DNA of 64,000 nucleotides from positions 1-64,000 of the forward strand of contig NZ_CADIKH010000018.1 in assembly GCF_902859855.1 (NCBI RefSeq), read 5' to 3'. The notes under the pieces are model-generated. The model saw nothing but the letters and a program-made list of their open reading frames with translations. It made no database searches and was not told where the DNA came from. The translations under genes were made by a program, and so were the position numbers. Positions 35,281 through 43,590 of this stretch are shown here, piece by piece (the stretch's first letter is position 1; each line of letters begins with the position of its first letter). The DNA is from Paraburkholderia humisilvae. Its GTDB lineage: Bacteria; Pseudomonadota; Gammaproteobacteria; Burkholderiales; Burkholderiaceae.

Positions 35281-37677
35281 ATGGTAAAGACTACAGGCGG
35301 AAAGAAAGCGACAGGCAAAGGCTCAGAGCAGCCGACCACGAAGGTCACCCAGGCCAGGTCCGCGTCTTCCGCGACAAAAACGTCTACCGAGCGCGCCACG
35401 CCGGCCCGGAAGCGGGCCTCGACCGTTTCCGCCGCGCGAGCGGCCCCGGTGCAGGCGGCGAAAGCTGTCGCAGCGGTTACGAAGCGGCCGAATGCCCGTA
35501 GCGCAAAGGAAGGCGCAAGGGACGCGGCTGCCGCGCAGGACGATGCGGTAGTGCGCGAATCTCCAGTATCCACGGTTCAACCGGCTGTTGTCCACCAGCC
35601 GCGAGTCGAGACTACAGCCGGTACGGCGAACTCCATGACGAAAAAGCTGAACGAAGTATCCGTCGATGACGACGCAACCCAGAGCGAAGAACCCGCCACT
35701 CCCGCTCAGGGCAAAGGCGAAAAGGCGAAGGCACGCGACCGCCGCGCGAAGGAGAAAGCGCTGCTGAAGGACGCGTTCGCGTCGACGCAACCGGGCACCG
35801 CGGAAGAGCTTGAGGAACGCCGCTCGAAGCTGCGCGCGCTGATCAAGCTCGGCAAGGAACGCGGCTTCCTGACGTACGCCGAAATCAACGACCATCTGCC
35901 GGACAACTTCGCGGAAACCGAGGCGATCGAAGGCATCATCAGCACGTTCAACGACATGGGCGTCGCCGTTTACGAGCAGGCGCCCGATGCCGAGACGCTG
36001 CTGCTGAATGACAATGCGCCCGCTGCGTCGTCGGACGACGAAGTCGAAGAGGAAGCGGAAGTTGCGTTGTCAACGGTCGATTCCGAATTCGGCCGCACGA
36101 CCGACCCGGTGCGTATGTACATGCGCGAGATGGGTACGGTCGAACTGCTGACGCGTGAAGGCGAAATCGAGATCGCGAAGCGGATCGAAGATGGCCTGAA
36201 GCATATGGTGATGGCGATCTCCGCGTGCCCGACCACGATCGCGGACATCCTCGCTATGGCTGAGCGCGTCGCGAACGAAGAGATCCGTATCGACGAGCTG
36301 GTCGACGGTCTGATCGACGAAAACGCGCAAGACGCAGACGGATTCTCGGAGCAGGAAGCGGAAGCGATCGAGAACGAAGACGAGGAAGTCGAAGAGGACG
36401 AAGAAGAAGAGGAAGAAGACGACGACGGCGCCGCACAGGCGACGGCGAATGCCGCGCAGCTCGAGGCGCTCAAGCGCATGTCGCTTGAGAAATTCGCGCT
36501 GATCAGCGAATGGTTCGACAAGATGCGTCGCGCGTTCGAGAAGGAAGGCTACAAGTCGAAGTCGTACCTGAAGGCGCAGGAAACCATCCAGAACGAGCTG
36601 ATGACCATCCGCTTCACCGCGCGGACCGTCGAGCGTTTGTGCGACACGTTGCGTGCGCAAGTGGATGAGGTGCGCCAGGTCGAGCGTCAGATTCTGCATA
36701 CGGTGGTCGACAAGTGCGGCATGCCGCGCGCGGAGTTCATCGCCCGCTTCCCGGGCAATGAGACGGACCTCGAATGGGCCGAGAAGATCGTCGCCGAGGG
36801 TCATTCGTACAGCGCGATCCTCACGCGTAACATTCCGGCCATTCGCGAACAGCAGCAGCGTTTGCTGGACCTGCAGGCGCGCGTGGTGCTGCCGCTGAAG
36901 GACCTGAAGGAAACCAATCGCCAGATGGCGGCGGGCGAACTGAAGGCGCGTCAGGCCAAGCGCGAGATGACCGAAGCGAACCTGCGTCTCGTGATCTCGA
37001 TTGCGAAGAAGTACACGAACCGCGGTCTGCAGTTCCTCGACCTGATCCAGGAAGGCAACATCGGCCTGATGAAGGCGGTGGACAAGTTCGAATATCGTCG
37101 CGGCTACAAGTTCTCGACGTACGCGACGTGGTGGATTCGCCAGGCGATCACGCGTTCGATCGCGGACCAGGCGCGCACGATCCGTATTCCGGTTCACATG
37201 ATCGAGACGATCAACAAGATGAACCGTATCTCACGTCAGATTCTGCAGGAAACCGGCCTTGAGCCGGATCCGGCAACGCTGGCCGAGAAGATGGAGATGC
37301 CGGAAGACAAGATCCGCAAGATCATGAAGATCGCGAAGGAACCGATCTCGATGGAAACGCCGATCGGGGACGACGACGATTCGCATCTGGGCGACTTCAT
37401 CGAAGACACGAACACGGTCGCGCCGGCCGATGCCGCGCTGCATGCGAGCATGCGCGACGTCGTGAAGGACGTGCTCGATTCGTTGACGCCGCGCGAAGCG
37501 AAGGTGCTGCGCATGCGTTTCGGTATCGAGATGAGCACCGACCACACGCTTGAGGAAGTGGGCAAGCAGTTCGACGTCACGCGTGAGCGGATTCGCCAGA
37601 TCGAAGCGAAGGCGCTGCGCAAGCTGCGTCACCCGAGCCGTTCTGACAAGCTGAAGTCATTCCTCGAAGGAAACTGA
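35281..37677 (+). CDS. rpoD: RNA polymerase primary sigma factor (sigma-70)
   Basis: 798 residues, longer than the E. coli protein because of a Lys/Ala/Thr-rich N-terminal extension of about 120 residues. Region 1.1 (RSKLRALIKLGKERGFLTYAEINDHLPD) starts near 180. A very acidic insert (long Glu/Asp run near 366-382) lies in the non-conserved region. Regions 2.1-2.4 are near 560-630, with the KFSTYATWWIRQAITR signature, and the region 4 helix-turn-helix is TLEEVGKQFDVTRERIRQIE near 757. It directs core polymerase to housekeeping promoters. Last gene of the rpsU-yqeY-dnaG-rpoD cluster. Confidence 0.97.
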   Translation: MVKTTGGKKATGKGSEQPTTKVTQARSASSATKTSTERATPARKRASTVSAARAAPVQAAKAVAAVTKRPNARSAKEGARDAAAAQDDAVVRESPVSTVQPAVVHQPRVETTAGTANSMTKKLNEVSVDDDATQSEEPATPAQGKGEKAKARDRRAKEKALLKDAFASTQPGTAEELEERRSKLRALIKLGKERGFLTYAEINDHLPDNFAETEAIEGIISTFNDMGVAVYEQAPDAETLLLNDNAPAASSDDEVEEEAEVALSTVDSEFGRTTDPVRMYMREMGTVELLTREGEIEIAKRIEDGLKHMVMAISACPTTIADILAMAERVANEEIRIDELVDGLIDENAQDADGFSEQEAEAIENEDEEVEEDEEEEEEDDDGAAQATANAAQLEALKRMSLEKFALISEWFDKMRRAFEKEGYKSKSYLKAQETIQNELMTIRFTARTVERLCDTLRAQVDEVRQVERQILHTVVDKCGMPRAEFIARFPGNETDLEWAEKIVAEGHSYSAILTRNIPAIREQQQRLLDLQARVVLPLKDLKETNRQMAAGELKARQAKREMTEANLRLVISIAKKYTNRGLQFLDLIQEGNIGLMKAVDKFEYRRGYKFSTYATWWIRQAITRSIADQARTIRIPVHMIETINKMNRISRQILQETGLEPDPATLAEKMEMPEDKIRKIMKIAKEPISMETPIGDDDDSHLGDFIEDTNTVAPADAALHASMRDVVKDVLDSLTPREAKVLRMRFGIEMSTDHTLEEVGKQFDVTRERIRQIEAKALRKLRHPSRSDKLKSFLEGN

Positions 37678-37730
37678 TCCGAACATGCCGCTTGGCCGCT
37701 GTAGAAGCGGTCAGGCCGTCGACTTCATGC

Positions 37731-37780
37731 GGGGCTTCAGGGTTGTTTCGTGTGGTACGCGAAGCGGTCCCGGAAGCCCC
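37731..37780 (+). ncRNA. Long imperfect hairpin in the rpoD 3' region
   Basis: GGGGCTTC (37731-37738) pairs perfectly with GAAGCCCC (37773-37780). Inside are a GGG/CCC segment and a 6-bp TTCGTG/CGCGAA stem with a TGGTA loop, giving about 17 pairs over 50 nt. There is no U-tract. It could be a processing signal, a sigma-factor mRNA 3' structure, or the body of a small RNA; the evidence is folding only. Confidence 0.35.
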
Positions 37781-37814
37781 GATTTCGTGTAGTATGTCGG
37801 CCAATCAGCGATCA

Positions 37815-37843
37815 GGCCCGGCCTTGCGACCGGGTCTTTTTCT
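37815..37843 (+). terminator. Intrinsic terminator directly before the tRNA gene
   Basis: GGCCCGG/CCGGGTC stem (one G-U pair) with an 8-nt loop, followed by TTTTTC. The U-tract ends about 5 bp before the tRNA 5' end, so rpoD transcripts may end here, or the hairpin may limit read-through into the tRNA. Confidence 0.7.
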
Positions 37844-37847
37844 TCTT

Positions 37848-37935
37848 GGGCCGGACGCCGTGCTGGTTGCAGGCAGCGGACTCATAATCCGCCTCCGAAA
37901 GGACACCGTGGGTTCGAATCCCACCCGGCCCACCA
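37848..37935 (+). tRNA. tRNA with CAU anticodon and long variable arm
   Basis: A full cloverleaf folds in 88 nt including encoded CCA. The acceptor is GGGCCGG/CCGGCCC with A73. The D-stem GCC/GGC is only 3 bp, with a 12-nt loop containing TGG. The anticodon arm is GCGGA-CTCATAA-TCCGC (anticodon CAT at 37883-37885). A 15-nt variable region contains TCC-GAAA-GGA, and the T arm is GTGGG-TTCGAAT-CCCAC. The CAU anticodon suggests Ile2 (lysidine-modified) or Met, but ordinary tRNAs of those types have a 4-5 nt variable loop; the long arm is a class II (Leu/Ser/Tyr) trait. Position 8 is A, not the near-universal U. The charging identity is therefore uncertain. Confidence 0.8.
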
Positions 37936-37946
37936 ACCCCGCAAGC

Positions 37947-39149
37947 TCAACTATCCGCATGCTCCTTGCGCGGATACCGTTCGCAAAACGACTGAAAAAC
38001 CGCATCGTCCGGGAATCCGCTCACTTCATAACGCACCGGCACATGCTCCGTGCGCCGCATCAGATGTCCGCATTCGCGAACCAGCTCTGACCAGGGCACA
38101 AGAGCGGACTGAGCCGGTTCCAGCTGAACGAGCGCAACAATATCCGTTTCCGGAATCAGCGAATGCACGCCTTTCGTCCACGCGCACGCGCTGGTCAGGT
38201 TTCCCGACGGCTTCTTCAACATCATGAACTGCGCCGAGAAGATATCGATCCCCTTCTTCTGATGGCGTTCGTTCAGATAGGCCAATTGATCCTGATAGTC
38301 CGCCGCCAGGTCACGAACGCGAAGCTCATGCAGCTTTGACGCCAAGCCATCCGGGATAAACCGTTGCCAGCGCCGACCGTCCCAGCGAAGCATCAGCGGT
38401 GGCAGTGGGCGAGGCTGGGCCAGCGCTTCCTCGCTGATCTGCAACATGGTTTCGAAGCCTGCGGTATTCGTGTCGCCGGTCAGCAGCAGCGTCGTCCTGT
38501 TGGGCGCCATCACCACCGGCTCGCCTGAAATACCCTGTCTGTACAGCAGGTCAGGGATCAGCAAGCGAGACGCATCATAGTGGTCCCCATATTGCGAAGC
38601 GAGCACACCATTCTTCAGCCTCAGGAACGGCTTGCTGGACTCGATGCGCAGATTGTCGATGGCGATGTCGTACACCTCATCGAACGTGACGTTCCATTCC
38701 CTGAGCTTCGATTCGGAGAGCCGCGCAATGCTGAATTCATTGTCGTAGGCGATGCCAATTTCGATGTTGTCGCACAGCGGCCGAAACGCAATTTCCTGTC
38801 TCGTCGGACTATCTTCGAGTTGCAGGAAGGTCACCGCACGCTCGGTCGCGCTGCGAATGACCGGACGCAGGCGCGGACGTGCCTCAGCCAGATCAGACGG
38901 GATGTAATGCTGCATCATCGCGCGCGCCTGACGCGCGAGCGCATCGGCCCGCTCCGGTTTGCTCACCGCGATAAACTCGCGATACATGTTATGCAGATTC
39001 ACCACGCCCGCATCGCCGCATACCAGCCGGTTGCGGTTCTCCTCGTATTTCCACGCGCGCGTATCGCCTAACGATTTCAGCGCGGACATATACAACTCGG
39101 CGTACTTTTTCTCGTTAGGTGGCGCGCGGAAACGGTCGAAGAATTTCAT
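37947..39149 (-). CDS. DUF1444-family protein
   Basis: 400 residues, soluble. The match to DUF1444 (YtpQ-like) rests on the overall pattern: VTFLQLEDSPTRQEIAFRPLCDNIEIGIAYDNEFSIARLSES near 105-146 and SGEPVVMAPNRTTLLLTGDTNTAG near 208-231. The function is unknown. The start is uncertain: ATG at 39149 lacks a good ribosome binding site, and a GTG at 39200 would add 17 residues. Its stop lies 11 bp from the 3' end of the tRNA gene, an arrangement seen when DNA has been inserted at a tRNA, though no second att copy is visible. Confidence 0.7.
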   Translation of the reverse strand: MKFFDRFRAPPNEKKYAELYMSALKSLGDTRAWKYEENRNRLVCGDAGVVNLHNMYREFIAVSKPERADALARQARAMMQHYIPSDLAEARPRLRPVIRSATERAVTFLQLEDSPTRQEIAFRPLCDNIEIGIAYDNEFSIARLSESKLREWNVTFDEVYDIAIDNLRIESSKPFLRLKNGVLASQYGDHYDASRLLIPDLLYRQGISGEPVVMAPNRTTLLLTGDTNTAGFETMLQISEEALAQPRPLPPLMLRWDGRRWQRFIPDGLASKLHELRVRDLAADYQDQLAYLNERHQKKGIDIFSAQFMMLKKPSGNLTSACAWTKGVHSLIPETDIVALVQLEPAQSALVPWSELVRECGHLMRRTEHVPVRYEVSGFPDDAVFQSFCERYPRKEHADS

Positions 39150-39300
39150 GTGGAATGGATCGTCGCGTTTGTTCTTGTAAGGGTGCGCCAACGAAAGCAC
39201 CTTTGAACGTGCGGGTGGCGGACTGCCTCCCCTTCTGGTTTATCGGCAGCCGCCACGTCGACTTTAGCGAGATCCTGAAACAAGCCCTGCTGGAGAGCGC

Positions 39301-40071
39301 TTACCGGGTCGAAGTCTTTCCCGCTCCTCGATGCCCCATCGCGCGCGAGATCTTCAACGCACACGCCTGCACATCCGGCGCAAACTCCTTCATTTTTCGC
39401 GTAGTCAGCCGCTCGAGCGGCCCTGAAATCCCGACTGCCGCGATCGGCTGATCGAGTCCATTGAATACCGCCGCGGCAACACCGCCGACTCCTTCGCGCC
39501 ATTCCCCGTTATTGACCGCATAGCCAACACGCACAACCTTCTGCAATTCGTCCTTGAGCGCTGACAGCGACGTGACAGTGGCCGCGGTATGTTTCATCAA
39601 CTGCTTCGCGTAGCCATCCAGATATCCATCATGCTGATACGCGAGCAGTGCCTTGCCCGTCGCAACCGCGTAAGCCGGTCCGCGTCCCCCGACCATTGAA
39701 TAAGCCCGAATGGGCTGCGCACTATCGATCTTCTCGACATACACGACATCCAGACCATCGAGCACCGACAGATGCACTGTCTCTTCCGTTCGCTCAGCCA
39801 ATGCTCGCATGAGCGGCAACGCAATCCTTCGTACGTCCAGTTGCGCCAATTGACGCGCGCCCAATTCAAACAGGCGGATCGTGCCTCGATAGCCGCCTGC
39901 GTCTTCATCCTTTTCGACATATCCGGCGTGAATCAGCGTCTGCAACGTGCGATGCGCGTTACTGCGCGTCAGCCCGACGCGCGTGGCTAATTCTTCGATC
40001 GTCTTGGGCTGGTTCTGGAGGTCGGTCACCGCCTCCAGAACCACGAGCCCCTTCAGCAGTGTCTTGTCCAT
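39301..40071 (-). CDS. IclR-family transcriptional regulator
   Basis: 256 residues. N-terminal winged helix (LLKGLVVLEAVTDLQNQPKTIEELATRVGLTRSNAHRTLQTLIHAGYVEKD, about 5-55) and a C-terminal IclR effector domain (VHLSVLDGLDVVYVEKIDS, MVGGRGPAYAVATGKALLAY). Lies downstream of the MFS symporter on the same strand. A perfect dyad sits 4 bp before its start, and the same spaced half-sites occur before the symporter, so it probably regulates itself and the locus in response to a pathway acid. Effector unknown. Confidence 0.92.
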   Translation of the reverse strand: MDKTLLKGLVVLEAVTDLQNQPKTIEELATRVGLTRSNAHRTLQTLIHAGYVEKDEDAGGYRGTIRLFELGARQLAQLDVRRIALPLMRALAERTEETVHLSVLDGLDVVYVEKIDSAQPIRAYSMVGGRGPAYAVATGKALLAYQHDGYLDGYAKQLMKHTAATVTSLSALKDELQKVVRVGYAVNNGEWREGVGGVAAAVFNGLDQPIAAVGISGPLERLTTRKMKEFAPDVQACALKISRAMGHRGAGKTSTR

Positions 40072-40075
40072 AGTT

Positions 40076-40096
40076 ACTTCCTAAATGATAGGAAGT
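40076..40096. promoter_or_regulatory. IclR autoregulatory operator, copy 1
   Basis: Perfect dyad ACTTCCTA-AATGA-TAGGAAGT containing TTCCT-N7-AGGAA, immediately upstream of the IclR gene. The same half-sites with the same spacing occur at 41472-41488. Confidence 0.7.
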
Positions 40097-40150
40097 CTAT
40101 CACGTGACCTGGCTGAAAAATCCGCGCAACCGGCACGACGAAAATCCGCT

Positions 40151-41446
40151 TCACGACGCCACCGTCGATACCTTCCCGACCCTCATGTTGTCGCTGCGCA
40201 CGACCGCAAGCGTGGCCACGAGCGCAAGCACGGCGCCCACGGAAAGCCACACACCCGGCACCGCCTTGTTCCCCGTGATGTGAATCAGCACTGTGCAGAT
40301 CGCGGGCGTAAAGCCCCCAAAGATCGCTTGCGACAGGCTATACGCCAGCGAAAATCCGGTACCGCGCACGTTCGGCGGAATGATCTCGGTGAGCGTCACG
40401 ACCAGCGACGCCTGATACGTCGCATAGAGCACCGCAAACCCCACCTCGACCGCGAGTAGCGTACCGAACGACGGCGCGGTCACTAGCCAGCTCAGCGCCG
40501 GATACGACACCAGTGCAATGATCAGTGACGAGCCGGCGAGCATCGGTCTGCGGCCGACCTTGTCGGATACCGCGGCCATCACCGGAATCATCACGAAGGT
40601 GGTCATCGCGACGCCGATCGTCACCCAGAATGTATCGATCGGCTTAAGGCCGAGCACCGCGCGTCCATAGGTCGGCGTGTACGCGGTGATCAGATAAAAC
40701 ATGATGCTGGTCAGCGTAACGAGCATGGTCGACCACAAGATGATTTTCCAGTTGGCCGCAAGCGACCGGAAAATATCGCCGACCGACTGCGGCTTTTGCG
40801 CCTTGAATACATGCGATTCCTGAACCGAGCGCCGGATCCAGAACAACACCGGAATGATCGAGCAGCCGAACAGAAACGGAATGCGCCATCCCCATGCGTC
40901 CATCTGTTCACCGGTGAGCGTGAAGCGCAGCACGACGCCCAGAATGGCCGCGATCAACACGGAAATCTGCTGGCTCGCCGATTGCCACGACACATAAAAC
41001 CCGCGTCGTCCGGGCGGCGCAATCTCCGACAGATAGACCGACACGCCGCCCGACTCTGCGCCCGCCGAGAACCCTTGCAGCAGGCGGCCCGCAATCACCA
41101 GCACCGGCGCGAGCAAACCGATTGACGCGTAACTGGGCGTCACTGCAATCAGCAGCACGCCAATCGACATCAAGGTCAATGTGACAATCAAACCGGCTCG
41201 CCGGCCGTGCTTGTCCATATACGAGCCCAGCACGATGGCGCCGAGCGGGCGCATTAAAAAACCCACGCCGAACGTCGCCAGCGACAGCAGCAGCGAGATG
41301 AACTCGTTATCGCCCGGAAACATCGCCTTCGCGATCGACGACGCGTAGAAGCCGTAGACCATGAAGTCATACATCTCGAGAAAATTTCCGCTTACTACGC
41401 GAAATACGGTTCCCGCCCGCGCATCGACTGCTGTGTGCGTCGCCAT
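40151..41446 (-). CDS. MHS-type MFS carboxylate symporter
   Basis: 431 residues, about 12 membrane helices. It belongs to the metabolite:H+ symporter branch (citrate/tricarballylate/ketoglutarate type): GSYMDKHGRRAGLIVTLTLM (DxxGRR loop between helices 2 and 3), GRLLQGFSAGAESGGVSVYLSEIAPPGRRGFYVSW and SDKVGRRPMLAGS in the second half. It should bring in an organic acid with protons; the adjacent CoA-ester genes suggest the imported acid is their substrate. ATG 41446 has GGAG upstream. Divergent from the catabolic operon. Confidence 0.9.
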   Translation of the reverse strand: MATHTAVDARAGTVFRVVSGNFLEMYDFMVYGFYASSIAKAMFPGDNEFISLLLSLATFGVGFLMRPLGAIVLGSYMDKHGRRAGLIVTLTLMSIGVLLIAVTPSYASIGLLAPVLVIAGRLLQGFSAGAESGGVSVYLSEIAPPGRRGFYVSWQSASQQISVLIAAILGVVLRFTLTGEQMDAWGWRIPFLFGCSIIPVLFWIRRSVQESHVFKAQKPQSVGDIFRSLAANWKIILWSTMLVTLTSIMFYLITAYTPTYGRAVLGLKPIDTFWVTIGVAMTTFVMIPVMAAVSDKVGRRPMLAGSSLIIALVSYPALSWLVTAPSFGTLLAVEVGFAVLYATYQASLVVTLTEIIPPNVRGTGFSLAYSLSQAIFGGFTPAICTVLIHITGNKAVPGVWLSVGAVLALVATLAVVRSDNMRVGKVSTVAS

Positions 41447-41471
41447 CTTCGTCTCCAAGGTCAGATCATAT

Positions 41472-41488
41472 TTCCTATAATTCAGGAA
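41472..41488. promoter_or_regulatory. IclR operator, copy 2, in the divergent promoter
   Basis: TTCCT-ATAATTC-AGGAA, with the same half-sites and 7-nt spacing as the operator before the IclR gene. It overlaps a TATAAT (41476-41481) that could be the -10 of the rightward operon, and lies 26 bp before the symporter start. A separate 12-bp palindrome AGGGAATTCCCT stands at 41562-41573. Confidence 0.65.
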
Positions 41489-41668
41489 TCGATTCTCAAA
41501 TTTTGGTTTACTTGATGCTCGCACCGCTGCACAATGGGGTCAAGCGGCGATGCGGCATCCAAGGGAATTCCCTGACGCAAACAGCATGCGCGGTAGCGCG
41601 TCCGCCATGGCATGAATTGGGGTGCCGCGACGCGGCACGAAGATTGAGCGAATCAGCGAGGGGTTGAG

Positions 41669-42823
41669 ATGGAATTGCCACTTCACGGAGTCCGGGTCAT
41701 CGAGTTCTGCAATGTCGCGGCCGGACCTTATTGCGCGATGCTGCTTGCTGATATGGGAGCGGACGTCATCAAGGTCGAACATCCGGAGGGGGGAGACACG
41801 CTGCGTGCGTGGCCGCCTATTTCGGATGGCTACAGCGAGAACTTCGCATCACTGAATCGCAACAAGCGATCCGTCACGCTGAATCTGAAAGAGGCGCACG
41901 ACATCGAACAGGCAAAAGCACTGATTCGCACCGCCAATGTACTGATCGAAAACAATCGGCCGGGTGTGATGGATCGCTTGGGCCTGGGTTATGAGGACAT
42001 TCGCAAGCTTGTCCCGCACCTCGTCTATTGCTCGATTTCCGCGTACGGCCAGAGCGGGCCACGGGCGCAGGAAGGGGGTTTCGATCTCACGGTGCAGGCG
42101 ATGAGCGGCATCATGAGCATCACGGGCGAGCCGGATGGCCCACCCGTTAAATGCGGCGTGCCGCTCGCGGATTTTTCCGCTGGACTGTACGCCGCGTTCT
42201 CGATCGCGTCGGCATTGCGCGGTGTCGCGAGCACGGGCGAGGGAACCCACATCGACGTGCCGATGCTCGGTGCCACGCTCGCGATTGCCGCGTTGCAGAC
42301 GTCTGAATACTTTGGAACCGGGCGCGATCCAGTCAAGCTTGGGTCCGCGCACCCGCGCAACGCTCCGTACCAGGCCTTCAAGGCCCGCGACACGTGGTTC
42401 GGCATGGCGGCAGGGAACAACGCGCTGTGGCGTTCGGTCTGCAAGGTTGTCGAGCGAGAGGACCTGGAAGGCGACGAGCGCTTCGCTTCGCCGACTTTGA
42501 GGGCGCGGCATCAAGTCGAGTTGCGCGACATTCTGGAAAGCATTTTCGCGTCCGCGGACGCTGAAGCGTGGATCGCGCGCTTTCGCACCGCGGGCGTGCC
42601 GTGCGCGCCGATCAACACGTATTCGCAGGTGCTCGCGGATGAACAGGTCGAGCATATGACATGGGTGCAGCCGCTCGAACTGCCGAACGGTGTGCAAACC
42701 CGCACGTTCGGGTCGCCGGTGCGGTTCTCCGGTCAGACGCCGCCCATCCGCATGCGCCCCCCCGCGCTGGGAGAACACAACGGCGAACTGCTGGCTCGTG
42801 CGGCAAGCGAGGTGGACGCATGA
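41669..42823 (+). CDS. Family III CoA-transferase (CaiB/BaiF)
   Basis: 384 residues. CaiB/BaiF hallmarks are LHGVRVIEFCNVAAGPYCAMLLADMGADVIKVEHPEGGD at the N-terminus, NKRSVTLNLK, and the catalytic Asp in GVPLADFSAGLYAA (Asp168). Such enzymes move CoA from one acid to another without a ping-pong glutamyl-CoA on Glu. First gene of a five-gene operon; its stop overlaps the next start (ATGA). Likely role: activation of the imported acid or CoA exchange with a pathway product. Substrate unknown. Confidence 0.9.
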   Translation: MELPLHGVRVIEFCNVAAGPYCAMLLADMGADVIKVEHPEGGDTLRAWPPISDGYSENFASLNRNKRSVTLNLKEAHDIEQAKALIRTANVLIENNRPGVMDRLGLGYEDIRKLVPHLVYCSISAYGQSGPRAQEGGFDLTVQAMSGIMSITGEPDGPPVKCGVPLADFSAGLYAAFSIASALRGVASTGEGTHIDVPMLGATLAIAALQTSEYFGTGRDPVKLGSAHPRNAPYQAFKARDTWFGMAAGNNALWRSVCKVVEREDLEGDERFASPTLRARHQVELRDILESIFASADAEAWIARFRTAGVPCAPINTYSQVLADEQVEHMTWVQPLELPNGVQTRTFGSPVRFSGQTPPIRMRPPALGEHNGELLARAASEVDA

Positions 42824-43590
42824 ATTCAGGTATGAATCTTCTAACGATAGACAAGCGCGCCGAATACTGGTCCGTGACATTGAATCGGCCGGAGAAGCAC
42901 AATGCTTTGTCCACCGAACTCGTCGAACAGTTGATCAACGTATTCGACGAAGTGAAAATAGCGAAGGTGCCGGTCGTGGTCCTGCAAGGCGAAGGGCGCT
43001 GCTTCAGTGCGGGATTCGACATGACCGATGTCGAATCATCGAGCGAAGGAGACCTGCTGCTTCGTTTTGTGCGCATCGAAATGCTGTTGCAGCGTGTCGC
43101 CGCGTCGCCCGCGTTGACGGTCGCGTTCGCGCACGGCAAAAACTTCGGCGCGGGTGTCGACCTGATCGCGGCCTGTGATCTGCGCGTGGCGACACCTGGC
43201 GCGACGTTCAGAATGCCAGGCCTGCAGTTTGGGCTTGTGCTGGGTACCGGCCGCTTCGCGCGCATCGTCGGGTCGCACGAAGCCAGACGCATCCTTGAAA
43301 CGTCGGAGGTCTTCGACGTGGACCGAGCATTCGGGAACGGCTTTGTCGAATGTGTCGCACCGTTCGAACAACGCGACAAGGTCATTGCGGACGCCGTTGC
43401 GCGAGCCACGTCGTTGCCGGCCGCGAGCCGTGCGCTGCTCCGCGACGCGCTGCGCGACGACCATGCGGACGCGGACCTCGCGGCGCTGGTGCGCTCGGCA
43501 GCCGAACCCGGGCTCAAGCGCCGCATCGATGCGTATCGAAACCCTGCGTCCAGCACGCGGAGTGAGCATCCGCAGAAGGAGACGTTATGA
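42820..43590 (+). CDS. Crotonase-superfamily protein lacking hydratase glutamates
   Basis: 256 residues. The crotonase fold is clear: VTLNRPEKHNALSTELVEQL, the oxyanion-hole segment CFSAGFDM at 61-68 and HGKNFGAGVDLIAACDLRVA at 105-124. In enoyl-CoA hydratases two glutamates catalyse water addition; here the corresponding positions are Asp114 (in GVDL) and Gly134 (in MPGLQFG). It is therefore probably not a normal hydratase but an isomerase, hydrolase or C-C cleaving member. Start and stop both overlap the neighbouring genes by 4 bp. Upstream GAGG supports ATG 42820. Confidence 0.88.
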   Translation: MNSGMNLLTIDKRAEYWSVTLNRPEKHNALSTELVEQLINVFDEVKIAKVPVVVLQGEGRCFSAGFDMTDVESSSEGDLLLRFVRIEMLLQRVAASPALTVAFAHGKNFGAGVDLIAACDLRVATPGATFRMPGLQFGLVLGTGRFARIVGSHEARRILETSEVFDVDRAFGNGFVECVAPFEQRDKVIADAVARATSLPAASRALLRDALRDDHADADLAALVRSAAEPGLKRRIDAYRNPASSTRSEHPQKETL

